Position numbers and translations under genes: made by a program
Shown here: positions 1 to 13,329 of the stretch, one piece after another
Layout of the letters: the number at the start of each line of letters is the position of its first letter
How positions within the stretch are numbered: the first letter of the stretch is position 1
Assembly (NCBI GenBank): GCA_012932295.1
Contig: JAAONU010000003.1
Coordinates: 27,452,361 to 27,516,360 of the forward strand
Source of the DNA: Cyclina sinensis
Lineage: Eukaryota > Mollusca > Bivalvia > Venerida > Veneridae
Direction: 5' to 3'
DNA: 64,000 bases
Notes under the pieces: generated by a model
The model's database searches: none
What the model was told of the DNA's origin: nothing
What the model saw: only the letters and a program-made list of their open reading frames with translations

Positions 1-2327
1 CTGAAACTATTTCATCTAGGTATTGACGTTACAATTTGATGTTTTTAAAATTTTCTCATTAAGCCGGTAATTCACCATAGTTAAAATTCATTTTGTTAAT
101 TTGTTTTATAATGCACATTTTTTATGTTCAGATTTGAATGATCCTCTATTTGGTTCTGTACACTTAACAAACTTCAAAATATTTTTTCTTTTGGCTAGAA
201 TAACTTTGTAGAAGATATCTAGTATAATAAAGTATTTATCTAGAGATGTATATATGGTCTTATGTTCTTAGGTTATACGCAATTGAAAATATTGAATTAA
301 TATTTCTCTAGCATTTAGTTTCGTTATGGGGTTGGACGAACAAAGTGACATGGCGAAAAGTGGACACGCTGTAACAATGGTACGATCACCTGAAGAACAA
401 ACGTGGCTTGCTTCATGAAGTTTGGAGGAAAGCTTGCTCTGTCAGAAGTTAGACGATACGTGCCGATGAAGCTTGAAGATAAGTAACGTTTTCGTATTCT
501 TAAAAGTTAAGTTTCTATTAATAGTCTTTTGGGAAAATGTTCTACTTTTGGGTAGTAATATAATTGAGGTTAGATCTAGTTGACCCTGGAAACCTTTTTC
601 ATCTATATAGTAAGTACACAGTCAACTCATCGTCTGCCTGTGCCAATATTCGGGGGAGTTAGGAGTTGTTGTCCCTATGTTTGAAAGGTAGTTTCTTACA
701 TGGAAACCGCTTGAGACGATAATCCCCTAAAACACAGAATGGACTGAAGTTCGTGTCTCATAGACACCAATGTGATCACTTCTGTACGTCTGTCCGCCTA
801 CTTCTGCCCAAGTCAACACCTACTGCTTGAATTCATTGTAAAACTTTACCATGGGCTTAAATGGCATAATGCCCAAATTTTCTGTGAACACGATTAACGC
901 ACTTGGTGCTGGAACATTAGCGATGTCCATTACTAGGCACATGAAGCAAAAATTTTAGCTTGCAGGCTAACTCATTGGCAATAAGCTTTAATTGATAATT
1001 ATAGAAAACGTTACGCATCTGACTGCAGACACTGTTAACATTATGTTAACTCTATAGAGTCATTAAACAAACCACTTGACCATTGGGCATGACCAATAGA
1101 TCACAAATTGAGACGAGATTGATATATTTTTTTGTAATTTTTTGATGTCAATTTTAGACAAAACTTGTCAGTCATATACTTAAAACAAAACTGTAACGAT
1201 ATGACAGATTGAAAAAAAAAGAATTTAAGAAATAAAGTTGTCTCTAAATTTTTGAAGCCACTGGTAAATGATACGATATGGTAGGTAACTCTGTTTAGAG
1301 TTCGGATACGCATATATTTCTACTGCCATCAAATTTTTGTCAAAAATATTGCATCAAAGCTTTTACGGCGCTTGTTTTAGTTATTTATAACCAGAACAAT
1401 ATCCATATACAAAATAAACAAGATTTTAATACCTTTTCTTGCTGGTTTCTTTTCCTTTTTTATCAATTTTGTTTTAATTTTTCACACTGAATGTTCGACT
1501 GCTTGCTGCTTCTCTGTTAATTTAAATGGTTGAGTAAAAATATATTTTTTTTGTTGACTTTTGTTCCAATGTTTTTGTTATTGCATTGAAAGATACTGTT
1601 GAACGAAAGGAAATATTTTTACGACATGGGTCGCTATTTTCCTAAATCTTTAAACCGTTATTTCATATTTATGACATGGGACACATATTTCTTGAATTTT
1701 CCAACTGTTATTTATTTTTTTCAAGAAAGCAAAAATTTAACTTATCCATTCTGCCACTGGAGACATGGTAATATTTGCATGAAATGTTTATGTCGTCTGG
1801 TACAATATGGCGGTAATTAACTGATTAATATTCGTTTTTAACGTGATTTTTATTGATAACCGTTTACTAGTACCGTTTGTATCATCACGTCTTTATTGAT
1901 ATCAAGCACGTTCTTTGCACCTGTGAGTGTGATTTTTTTTAGGGAGATAACATTATCTTATAAATAATCATTTCAAAATGCCTAAAGTAATTTAAGTTCA
2001 TTATATAATCGAGTTTACAGTATCTTATAAACAATCGAACACCGTTGTCCAAATCTGTTCAGCTTTTGTCGGGTACTGAAATTTATTTTTGCGTGACTTA
2101 TGCTGGTTTCGTGTCAAACGTTGACGTAATTTTACAAATAGGTTTTTAATCAGATGTCTTTCTTTACAGTCCATAAAGCAGACAATTGTACTATCTCATT
2201 TACCACTCTTTTTAACACGAGGACCTTGGGTTCGACTCCCGTTAGACATGTTTGATCATACCTTTCTATATTCGACTGGTTAGAACAAATTGAATCAGGC
2301 GCCATTCTTAATGCTCAAAAGGTACTA
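1..2327. other. Gene-free AT-rich stretch
   Basis: I see no supported gene here. Short open frames lack codon bias, splice context and recognisable motifs. Around 733-940 there is a fragment resembling, in inverted orientation, the repeat at about 18880-19200; both share a block around 'GACTGAAGTTCGTG'. A B-box-like GGTTCGACTCC at 2229-2239 hints at an old tRNA-derived SINE, but I could not find a matching A box. Confidence 0.6.
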
Positions 2328-2332
2328 CAAGC

Positions 2333-2533
2333 TGTCACGTTGTATGTGGGCTTTTATATTAGGGAGCAACAAGAAACACTTCTGTATACAATAAGCTATT
2401 TAATAAGACTACTTAAGCAACATTCAGCTCTAGGACACAACAATAGATAACCAATCAAAACAGAGTATATGATTAAAGAATATGTTGTTTATCTAGACTA
2501 GCTATTGTGCTTAGTTCTTTAAATATCTCAACA
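2333..2533 (-). repeat. 3' LTR of retrotransposon 1
   Basis: Downstream LTR in element orientation, 201 bp. It is preceded by CAAGC at 2328-2332, the same five bases that follow the other LTR. The purine-rich tract lies just inside at 2534-2544. Confidence 0.95.
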
Positions 2534-2544
2534 TCTCCCCTTTT
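2534..2544 (-). promoter_or_regulatory. Polypurine tract of retrotransposon 1
   Basis: On the minus strand AAAAGGGGAGA lies immediately before the 3' LTR. That is the expected place and composition for the plus-strand primer. Confidence 0.8.
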
Positions 2545-2990
2545 AAATTTCTTTATTAAAATTTTAAAATTCATTTAGTATTTTCATTTTGTTATTATCA
2601 TAATTCCTTTAGCCAGTCTATGAAATTGTTCAGCTATGATTCACTTTGCTAGAATAAGTCTGGTATCGAGTTTAATGTGTGTGCCTGTGATAAGATGGTA
2701 TTCCATTCACAAATACATATCAGCAATAATTAAGTATGAGATTACAAGTATACTGAAATAATAAACCATCCAATTACCAAGCTATTATTATTGTCTGTTT
2801 ATTCAGTTACACCCAAAATTTCTGAAACTGTTATCTTATTTCTCAGCTGTGAACATTTTGTTGAGATTAAAATGTAATTAACAGCGTGGTAAGTAAATGC
2901 TTTATTTTTTTTAAACTACGGTCAAGATTTTGTGCCTTCACAATTTTCAGGGGATTATTATGCCCCAAACACTGCACTAATCCTTGTGAA

Positions 2991-5900
2991 TTAACTCATC
3001 ACAAAATCTTCATACCGTCTGGGTAAATTAACAACACGACCACTTGATGTAGTTTTAATATTACTTGGAGGCGGAAATCCATTCTCTTTCTCCTGTGGTG
3101 TACTTTCGTTTTGCACAACATTTTTAGGGCACTCATAAAATACTTCTGGTTCTACGTCCTCTTTTATTGTTTCTTTCTTTTCAGAAGTTTTCAATAAATC
3201 CCTGCGATTTCTTCTTAGGCACTGTCCTCTTTCCGTTCGTATATTGTATGAACGTGGTTCTTGCGCCTTATCTACGACTACACCTGGTTGCCATGTGTTT
3301 TCTTGCCTTACTCGAATTTGATCACCTGGATTCAGATGTGGAAGAGATTTAGTATTACGGTCATAATACTTTTTCTGCTTTATTTGCCTTTGTTTCAACG
3401 AACTTTTAACTTGTGCACTATTATAGCTAGGATTCAATGCTTCCTCTCTTACTGGCAGCTGTGTGCGAGTCCTTCTACCCATTAACAATTGAGATGGAGA
3501 CATTCCAACTTCTTCAATAGGGGTATTTCTGAATTCCATTATTGCCAAGTAAGGATCTGTATTTGCTTTCTTTGCTTTTTTTAGCAAGTTCTTTACCGTC
3601 TGTACAGTTCTTTCAGCTAAACCATTGCTTTGTGCATATCTCGGAGATGATGTAATATGTTCAAATCCGTATGTTTTTACAAATTATTTGAATTCTGAAC
3701 TCACATAGGCAGGTCCATTGTCACTTTTTAAAGTTAATGGTATCCCGTACCTGCAAAAGTTCTGTTTTAACATTCCAATCACTGTTTTGCTTGTGCTGTT
3801 CTGCACCTTCGAAACTTCAAAGAATTTCGAATAATAGTCTACTAGTACTACGTATATCTCTTTATCTAGTTCAAACAAGTCCGTAGCTACTATTTCCCAT
3901 GGTCGGTTTGGCATTTCATGAGGTTTCATTGGCTCTTTTGATTGAGCATTCCTGAATTCATTGCAGATTGCACATTGACTTACAATGTCCTTTATTTGTG
4001 ATACCATTCCAGACCAGTAAAATACATCTCTTGCACGGCTGATACATTTTTGAATACCCATATGACTTTTATGAATCTTTTCAGTGACTAATTTCTGCAT
4101 TGATTTTGGTATGATGACTTTTTCCCCTTTCAAAAGTAAACCATCAATATACGAAATTTCATCTCTAAAATTCCAGTAGTGTTTTATTGTCTGGTCAACT
4201 TCATCTTTGGTTTTCGGCCAGCCTTTCAACACAGCATCCTTCAAAGTCACTAGCTCTAGATCAGATTGAGTCTCAGTCTGTAATTCAGACAACCTCTCAT
4301 TAGAAATCGGCAGATTTTCTACACTGAACACAATCATGTTTGAATCACAAACTGGATCAGTCTCCTTTGTTGTACAAGTACGACTCAATGTGTCTGCTAT
4401 ATACATCTCCTTTCCTGGTTTAAACTGTACTTTCATATCATATTTCTGTACTTTAAACAGCATTCTCTGTATTCGGGGAGGTACTGCACAAATTGGCTTT
4501 TTCATGATGCTTTCAAGTGGCTTATGGTCACTTTCTACAGTTACCGGCCTTCCATAGATATAATCATGAAATTTTGTAGCTCCAAATACTATTGCAGCCA
4601 TTTCTTTCTCAATTTGAGCATAATTTTGTTCTGTTCTGTTCAGCGACCTTGAGGCATATGCAATTGGATGTCCTTCCTGCATAATACATGCTCCTAATGC
4701 ATCTCTGGAACTATCAACTGATAAGACAAGATCCTTATCTTTATCATAAAAACTTAACAGAGGTGCGGATGTAATGGCAGCTTTCAATTTCTTGAAACTG
4801 TCTCTCTGGGGCTCATCCCAATGCCATTCAACATCTTTTTCTAGCAGTGTCCTCAACGGTTTATTCAAGGACGACAAGTTCTCAATAAACTTGCCCAAAT
4901 AATTGATCATTCCATTGAACCGTTACAGTTCAGTTTTATTCCTTGGTTCCGGAATTTCCAGGATTGCCTGCACCTTTTCACGGGAGGGCTTCAAACCATC
5001 AGGACCAAATGTATGACCTACATAGGTAACTTCTGTCAGTCCTATTTTGCATTTTTCTTTGTTTAACTTCAGATTTGATTTTCTGACCTTTTCTAGAACA
5101 TTTATCAATTTTTTGTCATGTTCTTTCTTATCAGATCCCCAAATCAAAATATCATCTGCTATGACTTCACAACCCTCGGTATCTTCTAATATTTGACTGA
5201 CAGTTCTTTTAAATACTTCTGGTGCGCTCGAAATACCGAAAGGTAACCTTTTGAAGAAATACCTTCCAAATGGGGTATTGAAAGTTGTATACTTTGCACT
5301 ATCTTTTGACAGTTTTATTTGCCAAAATCCACTTGATGCATCAAGAACACTAAAATATTTGGCACTTTTTACTTTAGCAGCCACTTCCTCTACTGTTTTC
5401 ATAGGATAATGCTCCCTTTTGATATTTTTATTCAAGTCCCTTGGATCCAAACATAACCTAACTGATTTATTTGGTTTCTGTACTACAACTATAGAATTCA
5501 CCCATTCTGTTGGTTCAGTTACTCTTTCAATAACTCCCATATTTTCCATTCTTTTCAACTCATCCTTCACTTTCGTTCTTATTGCAAAGGGAATTTTCCT
5601 TGGGGGATGAATAACAGGTTTTGCATTTTCATTTAACTGTAAGCGATATTCATGTGAAACACATCCAAGTCCATCAAAAACATCTTTGTAATGGTCCAAA
5701 ATTGCTTCCGTAGCAGTGTTTGAAATATCTTCAAGCGAACACACTCTTGATATTAGATCCAGTTCAACACATGTTTTGAGGCCAAGTAAAGGTTGTGATT
5801 TGTTTCTGACTACCTCAAAAGTTATTGGCACATACTTATTTTGAGTACTGACAAGAAGTGTTACTTTTCCTGCAGTTTTCAGTTTGTGACCAGTATATGA

Positions 5901-6920
5901 AACTAACTTTGTTCTTGATTTTTCCAAAGGTTTCCTTGTAATTTGTTTGTAGGTATCATATGAAATAACATTGCACTGTGCTCCTGTATCTAACTTCATT
6001 GATAACTGTTTATTTTCTATACGCACTTTAACACACCAGTCCTCGTGACATTTATCACCATATACTGTATCTAAGTATATTTCTGAGGAGTCTGCATGTC
6101 CTGCTCTTTCCTCAATATTTTGCACTTTTTTGTTTCTACAGACTTTTGCGAAGTGATTCTTAATTTTACATTTGTGACAAACTTTTCCAAACGCCGGACA
6201 GTTTCCTCGACTGTGACGTGTTCCACAGTTTCCACATTTCTCTTGTTTCCGTGCAGCAGACTGGTTCTTTAACAATGCTCCCTTTGGTGATATAGCCATT
6301 CTATTTGTTTTTCTCCTGACTACATCTATGTTGTCAGTGGATGAACCATGCATTGACTTCAACTGCTTTTCTGTAGATTCTGATGCTCTGCAAATGTCAA
6401 TTGCACTTTGTAGAGTCAAATCTTTTTCACGAAGTAACCTACTTCTAACAGTGTCACTTCTTATGCCACATACTATCCTGTCTTTTATCAAAGAATCTGT
6501 TAATTCTCCAAATTCACATGATCTGGATAGAATTTTTAATTCAGTCACATATGAATCAATTGATTCCCCTTCATTTTGGTTTCTTGAGTTAAACTGGTGT
6601 CTCTCAAATGTAATATTTGTTCTTGGATTAAAATAACTTTCAAACTTCTTAAGCACTTTTGAAACTTTCTCTCTGTCACCCTCTGTATCTCCCGCTTCAT
6701 TCCATTTGAAGGTATTAAAGATTTCAATTGCATCCGGTTCTATCACGTGGAGCAATGTAGCACATTGTACATTTTCCTCTTTTTCATGTAGACCCGAAGC
6801 CTTCAAGTAGATTTCAAACTGCTGTTTAAATTTCCTGAAGTTTTCCTTTAAATTACCAGTTAGTAAAAGCCTTTCTGGAGGATGTAGGTGCTTAGCCATT
6901 ATTTTAAATCCATGTAGCAA
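2991..6920 (-). pseudogene. gag-pol polyprotein of retrotransposon 1, two stops
   Basis: One reading frame encodes the whole polyprotein, so no gag/pol frameshift is needed. The likely start is the second Met (6897-6899) or the first codon of the frame at 6920. In order it has a gag-like N-terminus, paired Cys/His knuckles (CGNCGTRHSRGNC, then CHKCKIKNHFAKVC), an aspartic protease with LDTGA, reverse transcriptase with IADDILIWG, RNase H starting at a VLSVDSS motif, and integrase with an HKSH / CAIC zinc module and the D, D, E core. TAA codons at 4923-4925 (between RT and RNase H) and 3684-3686 (inside the integrase core) interrupt it. The frame is otherwise open through 2991. There is no sign of an env gene. 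Confidence 0.9.
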
Positions 6921-6940
6921 AATAAAATTCAGTTTATTTT

Positions 6941-6954
6941 CACTTCTGACACCA
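6941..6954 (-). promoter_or_regulatory. Primer-binding site, tRNA-Leu type
   Basis: On the minus strand TGGTGTCAGAAGTG follows the LTR with no spacer. This is the complement of the 3' end, including CCA, of animal tRNA-Leu(CAA), recalled from known tRNA sequences. It would prime minus-strand DNA synthesis. Confidence 0.8.
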
Positions 6955-7155
6955 TGTCACGTTGTATGTGGGCTTTTATATTAGGGAGCAACAAGAAACA
7001 CTTCTGTATACAATAAGCTATTTAATAAGACTACTTAAGCAACATTCAGCTCTAGGACACAACAATAGATAACCAGTCAAAACAGAGTATATGATTAAAG
7101 AATATGTTGTTTATCTAGACTAGCTATTGTGCTTAGTTCTTTAAATATCTCAACA
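6955..7155 (-). repeat. 5' LTR of retrotransposon 1
   Basis: Upstream LTR in element orientation, 201 bp with TG/CA ends. It matches the copy at 2333-2533 except for one base (G here in 'ACCAGTC', A in the other). Its inner edge touches the primer-binding site directly. Confidence 0.95.
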
Positions 7156-7160
7156 CAAGC

Positions 7161-8877
7161 AACGCTTGAAATAAAAGTCAGTTCGAAAAATAGATTTTAC
7201 ATCACCGAAAAAGGGGGGTGCTAATAGAAAGGCATGATGTCTTTTGAAATTATAACGTACTTAATTTGAGACTACGGCGATCTGTTTACAGAAATGCAAC
7301 TTGCTTTGCATACAGCATCAGTACACAAAAGTAAATGGAATATACAGTAGGGTTACACAATTCTGTTTTCTGTTGCTGGCCCTTATTATTATACCTGATT
7401 TGTTTATATTTCAAAACATCAAAACACCTTTAATTAAACTCAATTCATACATAAATTTATATTATAAGAATTTACTTAATACTGCAACAAACACAATCGC
7501 TGAAGCAGGCTAGTAGATTTAATATATAATATTAAGGAAATAAAAGGCAGAGGTCGAGGGTAATTTCCTTTTATTTGTGGTATTAAACTATATATTTATC
7601 TTTTCTATTATATACATTTCTTACATGAAATTATTAAGATAAAATTTGCCAAAAATTATTACGCAATCTGCATTTAATGTTTAGAAAGGCTATATCTGAT
7701 AGATTATTGTACTGTAAAAGATTTCACAGTTTAAATATTTTTAGGGACAAAAGTATATGTCAAATAAACGCCAGACATATTCTTTTGAAATTCCTGAGCA
7801 GTTTAGAAATAAGGTAACTAACTAAGTAGTTTTTTTAACAAAATATTTAAGTGGTGATAAAAAGAAACGAAACTTTGTAAAATTGGACAAACTGGATTCT
7901 GTTCAAGTCTGTAAATACTTTTTTTGAATTTGAAACATTTAGCTGTCTACTGTAACAAAAATTTAATGTTTTGTATTTTCAAAACAGTTTTATGCATTTT
8001 AAATGAGAGTGTTTGCTTTTTGTTTCAAAGAGCAGATATGAATTTCCTCTTATAATATATCTCTTGTTATTTCATTTCATTCTGTTTTAAATTATATTAA
8101 TTCTTGCTAATCACTTTCATTCACCTATCAATTCATAAAACGTATTAAATAAAAGACAAAACTATGTCGACTTCGGAAAAATGAACATGGTTTGACAGGC
8201 TTTCTATAGGAATCTGTTATTCAGTGCCACAAAGATCAACAGTATAGGAATAAATAGATGTAAGCTTAATTAAAGTGCCATTGCAATGATTAACTTCGAA
8301 ATTTGCATTGATATCTTTCCTTCGTCATAAAGCGGGTGGGATACGTTGTTGCCAAGACATTATATTGAACATATTTTTACTATTTAATATTCCACGTATT
8401 CCTACTGGTAAGAAGATTTTCAGCAAGACAGAATGCATTGATACAGCTTTTGATGGTCAGACTAAGAAATTTTTGAAATGCCGTTAAAATATTTGCCTCT
8501 TTCTTACACAGACTATTAATTCCGGTGAGATATGAGCCTATCGGTAAAAATGTTCCATTTTGTCTTATTTTGTTATAAAATTGTTTGTTCTTTAATCAGA
8601 TAAAAACAAGGGTTGAACAATTCCATTACATCCCCACTTTCTTCCTGTGAAATACACACCAACAAAACTGTTCAGTGCTACCTTCACATATGTCCCAAAT
8701 ATTTGACACTCCCACTTGTCGGTATCGAATGCACACTACTCAAGTTTTAATGTCAAGGCTAAAATCTAGAACAACATAACGATCACAGCCAATGCAACAA
8801 CATCAGAAACAACATTACACTACTAGGACCACATCTAGTACCACCATAATTACTTCACAACAATGATTATATTTTAT
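7161..8877. other. Gene-free AT-rich stretch
   Basis: No gene, RNA or structured repeat is supported here. Open frames are short and AT-driven. Confidence 0.6.
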
Positions 8878-10215
8878 GCCCTGACATCTAGCGATTAAAC
8901 CGTACCTCCGCACGTCCGTACGTCCGTCCGGTTAATCTGTTTCGGCAAGTTGGATATTTCTCAGTTCCTACAAAGAGCAGTGGCATAAAAGTTACACACT
9001 TACTTAACTCTGCACATGTTATAACCCTGACAAGTTACATAACTGTGGCTACCTGATTTCTTGGGTAATCTCCCCATTTTGTACATAGATAAATGGTTAA
9101 CTTTTTTCGGCAAGTTGGATATTTCTCAATTTCTACAAATAGAAGTCGCATGAAAGTTTACACACTTACTTTACAGTGCACAGGTCATGACCCTGTCAAA
9201 GTACATAACTGTGGCTACCTTATTTCTTGGGTAATCTCCCCATTTTTTACTTAGTGAATTAGTTAACCTGTTTCGGCAAGTTGGATATTTCTCAGTTTCT
9301 ACAAATAGCAATGGCATGAAAGTTTACACATTTACTTAACAGTGCACAGGTCATGACCCTGACAAGAAACATAACTGTGGCTCCCTTTTTTTGCCCCTGG
9401 CATCTCGTGATTTAAACGTCCGTCCCCAGGTCCGCACGTCCGTCAGGTTAACCTGTTTTGGCCAGTTGGACATTTCTCCGAATAGCAGTGGCATGAATAT
9501 TTACACACTTTCCTAACAGTGCACAGATCATGACCCTGACAAGTTACGTAACTGTGGTTACCTTATTTCTTGGGTAATATCTCCATTTTTTACTTAGTGA
9601 ATTAGTTAACCTGTTTCGGCAAGTTGGATATTTCTCAGTTTCTACAAATAGCAATGGCATGAAAGTTTACACAATTACTTAACAGTGCACAGGTCATGAC
9701 CCTGACAAGAAACATAACTGTGGCTCCTTTTTTTTGCCCCTGGCATCTCGTGATTAAAACGTCCGTCCGTAGGTCCGCACGTCCGTCCGGTTAACCTGTT
9801 TTGGCCAGTTGGACATTTCTCCAAATAGCAGTGGCATGAATATTTACACACTTTCCTAACAGTGCACAGATCATGACTCTGACAAGTTAATAACTGTAGC
9901 TACCTTATTTCTAAGGAAATCTCCCCTTGTGTACTTTTTCTTGGAATATCTCCCCATTTTGTACATAGAGAAATGGTTAACCTGTTTCGGCAAGTTGGAT
10001 ATTTCTCAATTTCTACAAATGGAAGTCGCATGAAAGTTTACACACTTACTTTACAGTGCACAGGTCATGACCCTGGCAAGTTATATAACTGCGGCTACCT
10101 TGTTTCTTGTGTAATCTTGCCATTTTGTACTTAGAGAAATAGTTAACCTGTTTCGGCAAGTTGAATATTTCTCAATTTCTACAAATAGAAGTCGCATGTA
10201 AGTTAACACACTTAC
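8878..10215. repeat. ~165 bp tandem array with higher-order doubling
   Basis: About eight copies of a ~165 bp unit follow one another. Each contains a 'CGGCAAGTTGGATATTTCTC'-like block, with starts near 8942, 9109, 9277, 9457, 9617, 9798, 9985 and 10157. Each also has an 'ACAGTGCACAGGTCATGACC' block and an 'AACTGTGGCTACC' block. Copies 3+4 and 5+6 form two near-identical ~341 bp double units, each carrying an insert with CATCTCGTGAT and ACGTCCGTCC. The first copy is also preceded by the GTCCGTCC insert. I see no coding potential. Confidence 0.85.
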
Positions 10216-13200
10216 TTAAAGCGTATTGTTTTCTTTTGAATAATTTACCTCTGTATTCGTTTTCTTATTTCTTTTGCATCTTTCTGTTTTCTCACCTTTT
10301 TTTAACAAAACAGAACAGAACATTCAATTTCGACGTCTTTATTAATATTACAAAACACAACACAGTCTGCTATTCCTGTTTAGTCTGTTCCGAACACAGG
10401 AGCTTGATTCCACTCTAAGACTATTAGCAAAAACCTTCACTTGTTCAAGGGGAATCTTTAACTGTACAATGAAAGCACTATAAAATGCACTCTCAGATTT
10501 CAAATTATCATGTTTTTCTGCACGCATTTATATAGATCCTGCAAAAAAATGCACACACCTCTGTTGACACTTTCACATCTATTGAATGTTTTCTACAAAA
10601 ATATCTAAAACCATTTCAACAAAGTCAGTTCCTGTAATGGTTTGTCCATTTTGACTTTCCATCTCTCCTTGAATTGTGATTTCAGCATAAATGACTTCAA
10701 ACACGAATTTATCCATAAATAGTATTATTAATTTGATCAATATTCTTTTGCAAATCTGCTGTCGGTCAGTCGGTATTTCAAGTGATTATCGAGCGCAAGG
10801 ACTCGCAGACTTGATACTAGATAGTTATAGTAAGTTGCTGTGTAGATGTCAACCACTTAGTAAAAGGTCAGGCTCTTTCACAATAGTTTCCAACATATAG
10901 TCTAAAACGACTGGACATGGGTCACTAAAACTTAAGATGATGTATATGTATGAAGCTGACTCTTGCTGCTTACTATTTGGCTTACATCGAAGGTCAAACA
11001 TTTAGGGGCTTACACTTTGAAAATAGTTCCTGATCACTAACTCAAGAATAGTTGCACATTGGTATGTTACTTTACATGATTGTTTGGCACATGTAGATAA
11101 AACCTTCTGAATTTAAGCTTACTACGTCAAAGGTCAAGTTCACTGGAGCCTGTTCTTCAATAGGGCTTTTGATCAATTACTCGAGAGCGAATGAACTCAG
11201 GATAGTTTAATTTGTTTCGGCATAAAGAGTAAACGCCATTCTTAATTTTCGAGTCATTTTATCAAAGGTTCTGCGCACAGAGGCCTGTATTTCTACTACA
11301 AAATAATAATTTAAATACAGGACCCTCACACATTTTACCGTGGTTGATAATGGTGGGTAGATGACCTGTATATGCTTTTGAGGCTGCTACATTAAAAGTT
11401 AAGGTCACAATGACCAGTTCTGCTTTACTGGTTATCTATTGATATCTAAAGAAATACTGGAAGCTATGATCTTCAACGTTATAAGAAAGGTTGATTATGA
11501 TCAGTCCAATTTCACTATTGACTTTGGGGAACTTCTATGGTGGGGGAAGGGGCGGGGATGAGGGAGAGGTCATTCTGACAGTTCTTGTTTCTAGACCCAA
11601 CACATCACTTGAGAAATACATAATTGAATTTAACAGTGGCATTAGAAGTTCACAAAAGATTCTCGGTTTAAAGTCAAAACTTCTGAATGTGTACAACAAA
11701 ATACCCGATGCTTCCAGTCCTTTCTTTGCTTGATTGTTTTGATTTCTGAACAAAACTACAAAAGGAACTAAAGACAGAACAGAGATAATTAAATTCTAAC
11801 TATATCAAATTATAGTTGTCAGCCCCTATCTCTGAAAACTACTATTTTGGCCTTTTCTTTGTTTACTTCAAGGCCCTATGTATGGATTTTCTGTGTTCCA
11901 GCTTCTGCTGGCATATAAGCTGCATATATAATTACGTTCGAAGTTATTTCTTTTATTGTAATCGAAGTTTGGTTGCAATGTAAACACAGCTATTTGTCGT
12001 CCATTAATAATGTGTAGAATAAGGTTAAAGTTATAGCCCTTATTTCAATCCAAAAGTAATGTTGATATAGTCCACTAATTTCTACAGTGTGCATTCTGCT
12101 TCTTGTGTGTGTCGACATTCCTCTTATAGTTCGAAGCATTTTCTGGACATTTGTAGTCTGTATAATTTCAAGACAAAGCGTTCTTTATGGAATATATTAG
12201 ATATATTTTCCATTGCTATATATTTGTATTGTTTAACCTTTTATTGTCTGTGCCAAGAATCCGATCATGAAGTACCCGCTCTGTTCCTGTTCAGTTAGTA
12301 AATTCTCCATTAATACCCTTATGAATTATAAAAAGTCGATCTCAGACATTTAGCAGCGTTATTCAGAAACCATCGACGTTAGAAATTTCTTTGATTCTCG
12401 ACTTGTCACATTGAAACTAGTCATTAATGTTTTGAAACACTCTCGACTGAAATATCTTTCAAACTCTACAAATGATATATATTCGTTAAGTGTGGTAGAC
12501 TATAAAGGGCCAGTTTACATGCTAACTATTCCTGAATGGTACCGAAAATGAGAAATAAAAAGGTTATCACTAGAAGTCAAGTATGTTCCTCGCTCCTATA
12601 GTCCTCACGGACTTCTAGAGAATTTTTACTTCATAAACATTATTTCATATTGATAATTGTTTAAAAGGTGAATGGAGAACGCTGGATCTAATCCTTGAAA
12701 CCTTCTCTCTGTGACAGTCTTGGGTCCTGTGCAAGACAATATATCAGCCTGTCGTATTGACTGCGTGATAGCATGTTGATTAGTTTTCGGTGCATAACAG
12801 AGTTATGGTTATACTTGCGTAAAACAAATAAATTATATCTAAGGAGGTACTTTGACCTTTACTCGAAAGACATTGGTTATGAAGATGTTTTGACAATGTC
12901 GTGGGAAAACGACTTTACCTAATCTGTATGACAATTGAACTCTGAAGAAAAATTTAGAATACTTCGATGTATGTCCTATTCTGTAGAAGTTAGGTAGTAA
13001 ATTAGTAAGAGATTGCTTCTAGAACTTATATCTAGTTAAAACTGCTACAATATCAAAGTTTTAATTTTTGATTTGTTTTGACAATGAAGCTTTGATATAT
13101 ATTTATTTATTTTTCTACTTGTACATAAAAAATTCTAGCAGTTTGCCTGTACTTAGAGGACATTCGAGGTAACCTTATAACAGAAAACTCGGCCACAAAA

Positions 13201-13315
13201 AATAAATAAAGAAAAGATATGAAATATTGGGTCATGTGGTCAGTTTATATTTCTGTTTAAATGATAAGGTGATTTAATGACATATTAATTTAGCGACAGT
13301 CGTAAACGGACACAT
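10216..13315. other. Gene-free stretch with degraded dispersed repeats
   Basis: No gene is supported. Around 10980-11480 the sequence repeatedly carries 'AAAGGTCAAGTTCAC' and 'AAGGTCACAATGACC'-like phrases. I take these to be decayed copies of a common bivalve dispersed repeat. The ORFs here have no recognisable product. Confidence 0.5.
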
Positions 13316-13329
13316 TTTCCTATCTTAAC

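Larger units (their letters stand above)
2333..7155 (-). mobile_element. Ty3/gypsy-type LTR retrotransposon 1, 4.8 kb
   Basis: This is a complete LTR retrotransposon of 4823 bp read on the minus strand. It is bounded by two 201 bp LTRs (TGT...ACA ends) and flanked by a 5 bp target-site duplication CAAGC at 2328-2332 and 7156-7160. A tRNA-Leu-type primer site abuts the 5' LTR and a purine tract abuts the 3' LTR. One long frame runs gag, zinc knuckle, protease, reverse transcriptase, RNase H and integrase, the domain order of Ty3/gypsy elements. The LTRs differ at one base by eye, so the insertion is recent. Two in-frame TAA codons make this copy non-autonomous as sequenced. The style of the pol (IADD motif, no GPY/F module seen) resembles the Mag/SURL 'K02A2.6-like' group, which is inference. 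Confidence 0.95.

Noticed and set aside
2229..2239. tRNA gene near 2.2 kb
   Set aside because: Only the B box GGTTCGACTCC is present; no A box or cloverleaf can be drawn. The same applies to 38438-38448.
8878..10215. CRISPR-like array
   Set aside because: Repeat units are ~165 bp with no short direct repeat plus unique spacer pattern, and the genome is eukaryotic.
11491..11733. Overlapping ORFs on both strands at 11.5 kb
   Set aside because: They overlap a G-rich low-complexity patch and show no domain or start context.
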